Below are positions 41,578 to 49,913 of a stretch of DNA of 60,549 bases, piece by piece (position 1 is the first letter of the stretch; every line of letters starts with the position of its first letter). This stretch comes from Nocardia sp. SYP-A9097. GTDB lineage: Bacteria; Actinomycetota; Actinomycetes; Mycobacteriales; Mycobacteriaceae. Both the position numbers and the translations under genes were made by a program. The stretch is from positions 1-60,549 of the forward strand of contig NZ_WJIC01000037.1 of the NCBI RefSeq assembly GCF_009649815.1. Reading direction: 5' to 3'. The notes beneath the pieces are model-generated. The model had not been told where the DNA came from, searched no databases, and worked only from the letters and a program-made list of their open reading frames with translations.

Positions 41578-41669
41578 TCGAAAACAACGGTCGCGTAGGA
41601 TTTTGGCGGGGAGGGTGCCGAGGGCTCTCCGACCGGCTGACATCATGAAGCCGTGGAGGTGGAGAGACA

Positions 41670-42317
41670 GTGACGACATCACGCGCGGCGGCCGAACGGC
41701 CGAGGCGCCGCTATGCCCCGCGCTTACCGCCGGAGCAGCGGCGGGCGCAATTGCTGGACGCCGCCTTCGAGGTGCTGCGCCGGGCCGAGCTGCACGAGCT
41801 CAGTATGGAGGCGGTCGCCCAGCAAGCCGGTGTGGGAAAACCGGTGCTGTACACCGTGTTCAAGACCCGAGCCGATCTGGTGGAGGCGCTGCTGCAGCGC
41901 GAACGTGAACGCGCCCTGGAGCAGGTGGCCGACACCCTGCCGACCGATCTACTCGACGACGATCCGGTCGGCGTCGCCTCGCGCACGGTGGCCGCGTTCG
42001 TCGGTGTGGTACTCGCCGATCCGACCCGCTGGCGTCTGATCCTGGCCAGTCCTGGCAGCGCTCCGGAGGAGTACCGTGCGGCCCTGCGCAGTTCGCGTGT
42101 AGGTATCTTCGATCAGGCCGAGGCCCTGGTCCGCATGGGCGCGACCCTCGATCCGCGTTGGGCCACAATAGATTCCGGCCTGCTCACCAATTCCCTGCTC
42201 ACAGTCGCGGAGATGCTCGGCGGCCTGGCCGTCAGCGATCCGGCCGACTACCCGCGTGAGCGCCTGGAGGATTTCGTCCAGTCCATCGTCCGATTGCTGA
42301 GCGGCCCGGCGGCCTGA
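41670..42317 (+). CDS. TetR-family transcriptional regulator
   Basis: 215 residues from GTG 41670. N-terminal helix-turn-helix: RAQLLDAAFEVLRRAELHELSMEAVAQQAGVGKPVLYTVFKTRADLVEALL. Helical C-terminal domain with a usual TetR length. Divergent from the MpaB-family gene, its most likely target. The ABC-F gene follows 154 bp downstream but has its own promoter-like sequence. Confidence 0.9.
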   Translation: MTTSRAAAERPRRRYAPRLPPEQRRAQLLDAAFEVLRRAELHELSMEAVAQQAGVGKPVLYTVFKTRADLVEALLQRERERALEQVADTLPTDLLDDDPVGVASRTVAAFVGVVLADPTRWRLILASPGSAPEEYRAALRSSRVGIFDQAEALVRMGATLDPRWATIDSGLLTNSLLTVAEMLGGLAVSDPADYPRERLEDFVQSIVRLLSGPAA

Positions 42318-42345
42318 ATCGGGCCGGGCATGGCGCGAAAAAGGG

Positions 42346-42373
42346 TTGACAGCTTCGCTGCGACGGCTATAGG
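42346..42373 (+). promoter_or_regulatory. Promoter of the ABC-F gene
   Basis: TTGACA (42346-42351), 16-bp spacer, TATAGG (42368-42373). It is close to the sigma-70-type consensus, preceded by GAAAAAGGG. The start of transcription is expected at about 42380. Confidence 0.6.
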
Positions 42374-42385
42374 TTACCAACCCTC

Positions 42386-42437
42386 ATGCATTTCTTCTTC
42401 CTGTAATCGCCACGTCGCGTTGAGCTTTCGCTCCGCG
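42386..42437 (+). promoter_or_regulatory. Leader ORF and attenuator-like hairpin before ABC-F
   Basis: A six-codon ORF ATG CAT TTC TTC TTC CTG TAA (42386-42406) encodes M-H-F-F-F-L, only a few bases after the expected transcription start. It is followed by a hairpin CGCG-TT-GAGC / TTTC loop / GCTC-CGCG (42416-42437) and then a T/C-rich run. Such leaders control antibiotic-resistance ABC-F genes by ribosome stalling in other bacteria; function here is inferred. Confidence 0.5.
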
Positions 42438-42471
42438 TCGTCTTCTCACACACCGAGAACAGGGGATACCC

Positions 42472-44103
42472 ATGCTTACTGCCCAACTCACGCTCGTAGA
42501 AGTAACCAAGCGATACGACGACCGCGTCGTCCTGGATCGTGTCAGCCTCACCATCCAGCCCGGTGACAAGGTCGGTGTGGTCGGCGACAACGGCTCCGGC
42601 AAATCCACGCTGCTGCGATTGATCGCCGGGCGGGAACGACCCGACAATGGCGAGCTGATCGTGCACTCACCCGGCGGGACGGGATACCTGGCGCAAAGCC
42701 TGGATCTCCCGCCCACCGCGACGGTCGCCGACGCGATCGACTTGGCGCTCAGCGATATTCGGGATCTCGAAGCCCGCATGCGTCAGGCCGAACAGGCGCT
42801 GATCGCGCCGGGTTCGCTCGGCAAGCGCCTGGCGGTCTACGAGGATCTCGTACAGCGATTCGAGGCGCGTGGCGGATATGAGGTCGAGCAGCGGGTGGAA
42901 GCCGCCCTGCACGGCCTCGGCCTCCCCGGCCTGGATCGAAATCGCTTGCTACACACACTCTCCGGTGGTGAACAGCGACGTCTGGCCCTGGCCGGAACTC
43001 TCGCCTCCGCCCCCGAACTGCTCCTACTTGACGAGCCCACCAACGACCTCGACGACGCGACCGTGGAATGGCTCGAACGCCACCTCCGTGCCCATCGCGG
43101 CACCGTCGTAGCGGTCACCCACGACCGAGTATTCCTGGAACGCATCACCTCCGTGGTCATCGAAGTGGATGCGGCCCAGGTCTCCCGCCACGGCAATGGC
43201 TACGCGGGCTACCTGACCGCGAAAGCCGCAGCCCGCCAACGTCAACAGCAGCAGCACGACGCCTGGCGAACCGAACTCGCCCGAGGTGAACGCCTCGCGG
43301 AGTCCAATGTCGCTCGCCTGGAAGCCATCCCGCGCAAACTCCCCCTGGCGGTCTTCGCCGCGGGCCCCTTCCGCACCCGCAGCCGAGGCCACGGCGCACA
43401 GTCCCGCATCCGCAACGCCAAGGAACGCGTAGCCAGACTGACCGCGAATCCCATTGCCGCACCGGCAGATCCATTGCACTTCACCACGCGAATGACTGCC
43501 GCCGGGGGAGCGGGCGGGCTACGGGTCGCGGAGCTTGCCGACATTGTGGTCGAGGATCGATTGCGGCTGGATGGTCTGCGGATCGGTGCGGGCGAACGGC
43601 TGTTGGTTACCGGTCCGAACGGGGCCGGTAAGACCACGCTGCTGCAGGTACTGTCCGGTGAATTGTCACCGGACAGTGGGGAACTAACTGTGCGCGGTCG
43701 CGTCGGTCATCTACGTCAGGAGGAATTGCCTTGGGCGGCAGGCGAAACCGTCTTGGAGGCATTCGCCGCAGGCCGCGTCGGCTATCCCGATGAGCATGCG
43801 GAGGAGCTTCTCGCGCTGGGTCTGTTCCGGGCGGCCGATCTGACCCTGCGGGTGCGGGAGCTGTCCTACGGTCAGCGCCGCCGCATCGAATTGGCAAGGC
43901 TGGTAACGGATCCCGTCGATCTGCTACTCCTGGACGAGCCGACGAACCATTTGTCCCCCGCCCTGGTGGAGGATCTGGAGCAGGCCCTGACCGGCTTCCC
44001 GGGCGCGGTAGTCCTGGTTACCCACGACCGCCGTATGCGTAGTCAATTCCGTGGCAGCACCCTGGAAATGCCTGCGGCTCAGAACTTGTACTGCATGACG
44101 TAG
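42472..44103 (+). CDS. ABC-F family ATPase (possible ribosome-protection resistance protein)
   Basis: 543 residues, two ABC domains in one chain and no membrane helices. Domain 1: Walker A GDNGSGKSTLLR, signature LSGGEQRRLALA, Walker B LLLLDEPTND. Domain 2: GPNGAGKTTLLQ, signature LSYGQRRRIELA, LLLLDEPTNH. Between them is a basic linker (residues about 240-340) with RIRNAKERVARL. ABC-F proteins act on the ribosome and many protect it from antibiotics. The short leader ORF and hairpin upstream, and GNAT and MFS neighbours, support a resistance role without proving it. The 3' end overlaps the GNAT gene by 25 bp. Confidence 0.9.
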   Translation: MLTAQLTLVEVTKRYDDRVVLDRVSLTIQPGDKVGVVGDNGSGKSTLLRLIAGRERPDNGELIVHSPGGTGYLAQSLDLPPTATVADAIDLALSDIRDLEARMRQAEQALIAPGSLGKRLAVYEDLVQRFEARGGYEVEQRVEAALHGLGLPGLDRNRLLHTLSGGEQRRLALAGTLASAPELLLLDEPTNDLDDATVEWLERHLRAHRGTVVAVTHDRVFLERITSVVIEVDAAQVSRHGNGYAGYLTAKAAARQRQQQQHDAWRTELARGERLAESNVARLEAIPRKLPLAVFAAGPFRTRSRGHGAQSRIRNAKERVARLTANPIAAPADPLHFTTRMTAAGGAGGLRVAELADIVVEDRLRLDGLRIGAGERLLVTGPNGAGKTTLLQVLSGELSPDSGELTVRGRVGHLRQEELPWAAGETVLEAFAAGRVGYPDEHAEELLALGLFRAADLTLRVRELSYGQRRRIELARLVTDPVDLLLLDEPTNHLSPALVEDLEQALTGFPGAVVLVTHDRRMRSQFRGSTLEMPAAQNLYCMT

Positions 44104-44618
44104 TCGCTGTGAGTCTGCGTCCCGACCAGGAAGGTTTTGGTACCGGCGATCTCGAATCCGTGTTTGCTGTAGAACCGCTGGGCACGCACATTCTCCTGGT
44201 TCACGCCCAGCCACACCGCCGCATTGCCCGCATTCCGGGCGGTTTCGAGTACCGCGGACATGAGTCCGGCGGACACCCCATCGCCGTGGTGTCCGGGCAG
44301 CACGTACATCTTGCTGAGCTCGGTTACCTGCCGCAGCGTAATCACCGCGGCCACATCGGGATTGGCGGGTTCGGCGGTGTGCAGCAGGCTGTATCCGACG
44401 ATTCGTCCATCCGAGACGGCTTTGAGAACCGTTCGGGTCGGATCGGTGAGGTATTCGCCGAACCGTTCCGGTGAGAGCCATTCGCTGACGAACGCCGCGA
44501 TATCGGCGGCCGTGGATCTCGGCGGGCAGGCCAGTGGAAAGGTCGCGGCGGCCACTTCGCTCAGGGCTTCGGCATCGCCGCGACCGGCCCGAACGATGGT
44601 GACGGGGGAGTTGCTCAC
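44079..44618 (-). CDS. GNAT-family N-acetyltransferase
   Basis: 179 residues from GTG 44618, which overlaps the MFS stop by 4 bp. Acetyl-CoA motif A: LSKMYVLPGHHGDGVSAGLMSAVLETAR (Q/RxxGxG-type, with HGDGVSAGL), then VNQENVRAQRFYSKHGFEIAGTKTFLVG, the motif-B end. Soluble. Coupled to the MFS transporter, convergent with ABC-F. Substrate unknown; small molecules such as antibiotics are possible. Confidence 0.88.
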   Translation of the reverse strand: MSNSPVTIVRAGRGDAEALSEVAAATFPLACPPRSTAADIAAFVSEWLSPERFGEYLTDPTRTVLKAVSDGRIVGYSLLHTAEPANPDVAAVITLRQVTELSKMYVLPGHHGDGVSAGLMSAVLETARNAGNAAVWLGVNQENVRAQRFYSKHGFEIAGTKTFLVGTQTHSDYVMQYKF

Positions 44619-45832
44619 TGGTCCAGTGAAGCATGGTCCGTGGCGGCCCGGGCGGGCGCTCCGGTGCCTCCGGTGCGGGTGTGGAAGACCTGCGCGAACC
44701 CGATCAGCACCACCGCGAACAGCAGCGGCACCACGAATCCGGCCCGCAGATTCGCCCCGGCCGAGATGGCGCCGACGACCACACCACCCACCAGCGTCCC
44801 CGCGTAATTGAAGAGGTTGAGCCGTGCGATCAGCGCATCGAGCCCGCGCCCGCTGGTGAGCTGTCCGGTCTCGCTGAAGCACAGCGGTGCGATGAGCGGC
44901 AATCCGATTCCGGCAATGAGGAATCCGATAATCGCGACAACCGGCACGGGAGACGCGAGCACCACGACGAGCCCGATCGAACCCACGATGGACGCGCCCC
45001 GCACCACCATGCGCGGCCCGTACCGCCGCACCCAGATATCGCCCGTGAGCCGGCCCAGCAGCGAAGCACCTTGGTAGGCGGCCAAAGCCAGCGCCGCGGT
45101 CGACGACGAGGACAGCAGCACATCGGTGAGATACAGCGCCGACCAGTTGCCCACCGCGAAGTCGATGGCGAACGCCAGCGCCAGCACCACACCGAAGATC
45201 AGGAAGATCCGCGTGGGCACCGAGGTAACGGGTTCCTGCTCGGCGGGCCCGGCCTCGGCGTCATCGCTGCCGAGCAGTCGCGGCCCCGCCGCCACCGCTC
45301 CCGCGAGCACGACCGCGGACGCGGTCAGAATCGTCACCCACAGCGGCACATTCAGCCCCTCGAACGCGGAGACGAACAGCGCCCCGACAATCGACCCGCC
45401 ACTCCACGCCGCATAGAACGAGGACAGTACGAACCGCCCGTACCCGTGCTGAATGAACACCGCCTGCATATTGGTGCCCGCGTCCACGATGCCGACCGCG
45501 ATCCCGTACACCCCGAGCGCGATGAACAGCACGACCTTGTTCGGCGAGAACGCCACCGCCACACCCGAGATCGCGATGAGCAGCAGCCCGATCCGCAGCG
45601 CCGTCCGACTGGACCAATGCAGCGCGATCTTCTCCGCGGTGAGACTGCCGCCACCTGCGAGCACGGAGATCATGGCCACAGAGGCGACGATGAGCGTATC
45701 GGTGAGTCCGAATTTGTCGCGCTGCTGCGGCAGCTCGGTCAGGACGACGGCCAGGAAGAACCCCTGGAGTGCGAACGCCACCGAATTCGCGGCGCGCGCC
45801 GCACGGAGCTGCGGGTTCGTGGTCTCGAGCAT
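44615..45832 (-). CDS. MFS transporter
   Basis: 405 residues with about 12 hydrophobic segments; starts MLETTNPQLRAARAANSVAFALQGFFLAVVLTELP. The pattern (GTNMQAVFIQHGYGRFVLSSFYAAWSGGSIVGAL) resembles the YbjJ/inner-membrane MFS branch rather than classical drug pumps. The GNAT gene is translationally coupled downstream, so enzyme and transporter probably handle the same compound. Confidence 0.85.
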   Translation of the reverse strand: MLETTNPQLRAARAANSVAFALQGFFLAVVLTELPQQRDKFGLTDTLIVASVAMISVLAGGGSLTAEKIALHWSSRTALRIGLLLIAISGVAVAFSPNKVVLFIALGVYGIAVGIVDAGTNMQAVFIQHGYGRFVLSSFYAAWSGGSIVGALFVSAFEGLNVPLWVTILTASAVVLAGAVAAGPRLLGSDDAEAGPAEQEPVTSVPTRIFLIFGVVLALAFAIDFAVGNWSALYLTDVLLSSSSTAALALAAYQGASLLGRLTGDIWVRRYGPRMVVRGASIVGSIGLVVVLASPVPVVAIIGFLIAGIGLPLIAPLCFSETGQLTSGRGLDALIARLNLFNYAGTLVGGVVVGAISAGANLRAGFVVPLLFAVVLIGFAQVFHTRTGGTGAPARAATDHASLDQ

Positions 45833-46051
45833 CCCGAAAGAGTAGCGGCGGCAATCGAGTCCGGCATCCCGGGCGGCGATAACAATCCGCCCGGCCGTTC
45901 ATTACGACGCGCTCGCGGTTGGGTAACGAATCTTGCCGCTTTCCTGTCTGGGTACCCATGGGCTGCGGCACTCTGGAGACTAAGGCGTGGACCGGTGGTT
46001 TCCGGGTACATCGGAAGCGGTTCATGAAGAAGTGGCTGGGGCGGTGATCGT

Positions 46052-47002
46052 GTGAGCACGAGGCAAGTGGAAGTTCCGAGCGGGCAATCGGTGGCCCTCG
46101 TCGATCCGGAACCGAATCGGATACCGGCGGTGGCGGATTCGCGTGGGCATCGGCCGGGTGAGCGGTGCCGGGAACCGGGATGTGCGAACTGTCATCGGGA
46201 TGTGCAGCGGTTGAAGTTCTGGCTGCGCGCACGATTGGTGGAGGCCGGTGCCGACGAGGCGCGAGTGGATGTCGAGATCGGTGGATTGACGCCGGATCTG
46301 TTGTGGCGCAGCGGCGATCGGGTGTGCGCCATCGAGGTGCACAGTGCGGCACCGGAGTTGGGGCGCGCGCGCCAGCTCACCGCCGCGTTGAAGTCGGGTG
46401 GTGTCGGTGAGGTGCTGTGGATTACCCCGCCCGGTTTCTGGACCGCACAGCTGCCCGCCCTGGGTATCGACGATTTCGCGCCCGCGGCGTGTGACTACCG
46501 GGTACTGGGCGGTATGCTCTCCGCCGGCCCCGGTGGTGTGGTCTCGCCCAGTCAAACCGCCTGTGAGCTAAGGGAATTCATCACAGGTTGGGTCGCGCAG
46601 GAGCACGCTTACGGCTGCCGCGACGAGCACATGGGAGGCTGGGCCACGGTGACCGATTGGGAGCGCCACACTCGGACACAGGCGGCGGTGATCGCACGGC
46701 AGCGCCAGGAGCTTATGAATCAGCGCACCGCGCTTGCCCTGGCGCGCAAGGCCACCCGCGATAAGACCAAGCAGATGCTGCGTTTGACGCATCGGCTGGA
46801 GCGGGCCGAGGTCGCCGCCCAGGAGCAGGCCGATGATCTGGCGCAGGCACGTCGCCGCATAGCCGATCACAGCCGGGTGGATGCCACGCTGCGGATTACG
46901 GTCGCCGGTCAGAAGGCGGCGATCATGCACTGGCAGTTGATCACCTGGTTCGCCGTGTTGATCATCATCACCTTCATAACCGCGGGTGTGTTGATCCGCT
47001 GA
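46052..47002 (+). CDS. CoiA-like nuclease-fold protein with C-terminal membrane anchor
   Basis: 316 residues, GTG start. Region 50-135 reads LKFWLRARLVEAGADEARVDVEIGGLTPDLLW...VCAIEVHSAAPELGRARQLTAAL, a PD-(D/E)XK-like core (PDL...IEVH) as in competence protein CoiA; the usual Lys after Glu is replaced, so catalysis is uncertain. A Cys pattern CREPGCANCHRDV precedes it. Residues 220-285 form a long coiled coil, and the last 25 residues are one membrane helix (LITWFAVLIIITFITAGVLI). Probably anchored with the nuclease-like domain in the cytoplasm. Role unknown. Confidence 0.7.
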   Translation: MSTRQVEVPSGQSVALVDPEPNRIPAVADSRGHRPGERCREPGCANCHRDVQRLKFWLRARLVEAGADEARVDVEIGGLTPDLLWRSGDRVCAIEVHSAAPELGRARQLTAALKSGGVGEVLWITPPGFWTAQLPALGIDDFAPAACDYRVLGGMLSAGPGGVVSPSQTACELREFITGWVAQEHAYGCRDEHMGGWATVTDWERHTRTQAAVIARQRQELMNQRTALALARKATRDKTKQMLRLTHRLERAEVAAQEQADDLAQARRRIADHSRVDATLRITVAGQKAAIMHWQLITWFAVLIIITFITAGVLIR

Positions 47003-47081
47003 CTGGTAACCGATTGGTCACGATCGTTGAATATCGTCGCGCGCAAGGGAAGTACGAGCTTTGAGAGTTTGAGGTAGTGCG

Positions 47082-48062
47082 TTGACGAGCATTCGTAGGA
47101 CTGTCGCGAAAGCCCAGGTGGAGTTGGTCCGTCAGGTGGTGAATGTGCTGACCGTGCCGCATCGTCTGCCGCGGCCGTTCGGGCCGACGCTGAATGATCG
47201 CGTGGCGGGTAAGACGGTGCTGATCACCGGCGCGTCCAGTGGTATCGGTCGCGCCCTGGCATTGCGGGTGGCGGACGCGGGCGCGCTGGTCATCGTGACC
47301 GCCCGTCGCACAAGCGAATTGGATCAGCTGGTCGCGGAGATCCGGACGCGGGGCGGCAAGGGTTTCGCCATCACCTCGGATCTGTCCACCGCCGAGGGCG
47401 TGGACAAGCTTGCCGATGAGGTGCTGGTCGAGTTCGGCGCACCGGATGTACTGGTCAACAACGCGGGCCGCTCCATCTGGCGTTCGGTCGCCGCGTCCGA
47501 GCATCGCCTGCATGATTTCGAACGCACCATGCGCATCAACTACTTCGGTCCGGTCGGGCTGATGCTGCGCCTGCTGCCGGAGATGCGCCGGCGTGGTTCC
47601 GGCCATATCGTGTCGAGCTCCTCGCTCGGTGTGATCACCGATGTGCCCCGCTTCTCCGCCTACGTCGGCTCCAAGGCCGCGCTCGAAGCGGTGAACCGGA
47701 TAGCAGCGGTCGAATGCCTCTCCGACGGAGTCGCTTTCACCGACGTCCGCATCCCCCTAGTAGCCACCGATATGAGCGCCTCCCTGGGCTGGAGCGGCTA
47801 CAAAACCCTCTCCGCCGATGCTGCGGTGGACATGCTGGTCGACGCCATCGTCCGCCGCCCCGCACACCTGGAGAACCTGCACGGCGCCCTGTCCCTGTGG
47901 TTCAACCGCATGCTTCCGAGCGTGGCCCGCCAGGGCCTGAATTCCCTGCACCGCATGCTCCCCGACACGGAGCTAACGAAAGCCCCTGCGCCGCAGCCGG
48001 AACCGGCCGCGGTAACCGACGACGATCAGGTCACCTCCAGCACGCTCGTCGGCACCCCATAG
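47082..48062 (+). CDS. Short-chain dehydrogenase/reductase
   Basis: 326 residues. NAD(P) motif TGASSGIGRALA, then LVNNAGRS, catalytic Ser in IVSSSSLGV and YVGSK (YxxxK). Extra N-terminal 45 residues and a Pro-rich C-terminal tail beyond the SDR core; the arrangement recalls mycobacterial membrane-associated SDRs acting on lipids. Substrate unknown. TTG or GTG start near 47082. A bidirectional terminator follows. Confidence 0.88.
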   Translation: MTSIRRTVAKAQVELVRQVVNVLTVPHRLPRPFGPTLNDRVAGKTVLITGASSGIGRALALRVADAGALVIVTARRTSELDQLVAEIRTRGGKGFAITSDLSTAEGVDKLADEVLVEFGAPDVLVNNAGRSIWRSVAASEHRLHDFERTMRINYFGPVGLMLRLLPEMRRRGSGHIVSSSSLGVITDVPRFSAYVGSKAALEAVNRIAAVECLSDGVAFTDVRIPLVATDMSASLGWSGYKTLSADAAVDMLVDAIVRRPAHLENLHGALSLWFNRMLPSVARQGLNSLHRMLPDTELTKAPAPQPEPAAVTDDDQVTSSTLVGTP

Positions 48063-48084
48063 CGCAGGAACCGAACCCCGCGGC

Positions 48085-48109
48085 GCGCATCGGTCTCCTC
48101 CCGATGCGC
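48085..48109. terminator. Terminator between convergent genes
   Basis: GCGCATCGG (48085-48093), short loop, CCGATGCGC (48101-48109). Lies between the SDR stop and the binding-protein stop, so it may serve both. Confidence 0.7.
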
Positions 48110-48144
48110 CCGCAGGGCTCGGCCGCATTCAGATGTGTACCCGG

Positions 48145-49755
48145 CTACGGCTTCTCGATGTTCTCGAAGTCGAAGAGTCCGGACCAGGTGACCTTGGCTT
48201 TGACCTTGTCCGAGCGGGCCGCTGCGGCGCTGTACTCGAGCACGGGGATGTCGGCCATATCGGCCAGCAGCAGGGTTTGGGCTTGGGCTAGCAGCCCGTA
48301 GGCCTGATCGGGGGTGGCCGACGCCAGGGCCGCGTTGATGAGCCGGTCGACTTCCGGGTTGGCGTAGTCGATGTCGTTGGTTTCCGAGCCGGACAGGTAC
48401 TGCGAGGTGAGGAATTCGAACATGGACGGGTAGTCGCCCTGCCAGCCATACCGGAACGCCTTGTTGATGGTGCGATGGGTGACTTCGTCGCGCACGTTCT
48501 TGAAGGTCGGATACGGGAACCCTCCGGTGTCGATGCCGAGGGTGTTCTTCACGCTGTTGGCAATGGCTTCGATGACCGCCTGGTGATCGCCGTCGGCGTT
48601 GTAGGCGATCTGCAGACTGCCCGACCACGGGGAGATGGCATCGGCCTGCGCCCACAGCTTCTTGGCCTCGTCCGGGTTGAACTTCAGCCATTGCGCGCCG
48701 GGCAGGTCACCGCGGAACCCGGGCAGGGTGGAGGCGGTGAAGTCGAGGGCGGGCAGGCGCGCGCCGTGGAAGATATTGGCGCAGATCTGTTCTCGGTTGA
48801 TCGCCATCGAGACCGCCTTGCGCCGCAGCACGCCCTCCGCGCCACCGAAGTGCGCCAGGTTCGGCTGGATACCGATGTGCAGGTTCTGTGCGGTGGGATG
48901 GTCGATGGCGCGGTCGCCGAGATCCTTCTTATAGGTTTCCAGCGCGCTGGTGGGGACGGTGTCGAGCGCGTCGAGGTTGCCGGCGAGCAGATCGGCGTAG
49001 GCGGTGTCGAAGGACTGGTACATCATGAACCGCAGCCCTTTGTTCTTCGCGGGCCGTCCGCCGTGATAGCCCGGGTTCGGCTTCACCTTGATCTCGACAT
49101 TGTGATCCCAGCTGGTCAGCTCGTACGGGCCGTTGCCGACGGGATGTTCACCGAACGCCTTCATATCCTTGAAGGCGACCTCGGGCATCGGATAGAACGG
49201 CGAGAAGCCCAGTGACAGTTCGAAATCCATCGAAGGCTGGGTGAGATCGACTGTGAACGTACGTGTGTCGACCACTTTGAGCCCGGACATGGTCTGCGCC
49301 TTGGGCGGATCGGCTGCCACATCGGTGTAGCCGACAATGGGCGAGAACACCCAGTTGTTCAGCTGGCCATTGGTGCCCAGTGCGCCGTAGTTCCAGGCGT
49401 CGACGAATGATTTAGCGGTGACCGGCGTCCCGTCGGTGAAGGTCCAGTCCGGTTTCAGCGTAATGGTGTAGTGCTTCCGGTCCGGTGAGTCGATCGACTG
49501 CGCGAGCTCGTTGAAGGATTTGCCGTCCACGTCGTAGTACTTGAGCCCCGCGAACAACCGGTCGACGACGCGCCCACCCATGTTCTCGTTGGTATTGGTG
49601 GGCACCAGGGGATTCTGTGGCTCACCGGCATTGACTGTGACGTATCCGTCATCGCCGCCACTGCTGGACGAACACCCCGTCAGCGCCGGACTGGCGATCA
49701 ATGCGGCCGCGAAACACAAGGCGGCGATAGTCATTCGTTTCAAAATTCTCCCCAT
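48145..49755 (-). CDS. Oligopeptide-type ABC transporter substrate-binding lipoprotein
   Basis: 536 residues of the SBP family 5 (OppA/DppA). Signal peptide with lipobox ASPALTGCSSSS. Fold landmarks: VDRLFAGLKYYDVDG, KPDWTFTDGTPVTAKSFVDAWNYG, PVGNGPYELTSWDHN and a C-terminal QAYGLLAQAQTLLLADMADIPVLEY. Starts at 49755 or 49734. No permease or ATPase genes are adjacent, so it is an orphan component or part of a distant system. Ligand probably a peptide. Confidence 0.9.
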   Translation of the reverse strand: MGRILKRMTIAALCFAAALIASPALTGCSSSSGGDDGYVTVNAGEPQNPLVPTNTNENMGGRVVDRLFAGLKYYDVDGKSFNELAQSIDSPDRKHYTITLKPDWTFTDGTPVTAKSFVDAWNYGALGTNGQLNNWVFSPIVGYTDVAADPPKAQTMSGLKVVDTRTFTVDLTQPSMDFELSLGFSPFYPMPEVAFKDMKAFGEHPVGNGPYELTSWDHNVEIKVKPNPGYHGGRPAKNKGLRFMMYQSFDTAYADLLAGNLDALDTVPTSALETYKKDLGDRAIDHPTAQNLHIGIQPNLAHFGGAEGVLRRKAVSMAINREQICANIFHGARLPALDFTASTLPGFRGDLPGAQWLKFNPDEAKKLWAQADAISPWSGSLQIAYNADGDHQAVIEAIANSVKNTLGIDTGGFPYPTFKNVRDEVTHRTINKAFRYGWQGDYPSMFEFLTSQYLSGSETNDIDYANPEVDRLINAALASATPDQAYGLLAQAQTLLLADMADIPVLEYSAAAARSDKVKAKVTWSGLFDFENIEKP

Positions 49756-49913
49756 TCCTGCGTGTGTGGCACAGCCGTGGCGTCAGGCGTCGAGGCACCC
49801 GCCCGGCTGCGGCTATCGTGGGAGGGTAGCGATCTTGAACGGCGTAACCACAGGTCTGAATCGTATTTGTTTCAGCATATTTGCGTCCCGGCAATACGAA
49901 ATTCGGCCGGAGC

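Noticed and set aside
44633..46027. 464-codon plus-strand ORF
   Set aside because: Antisense to the MFS gene; composition is dominated by Arg, His and Glu, as expected of a shadow frame.
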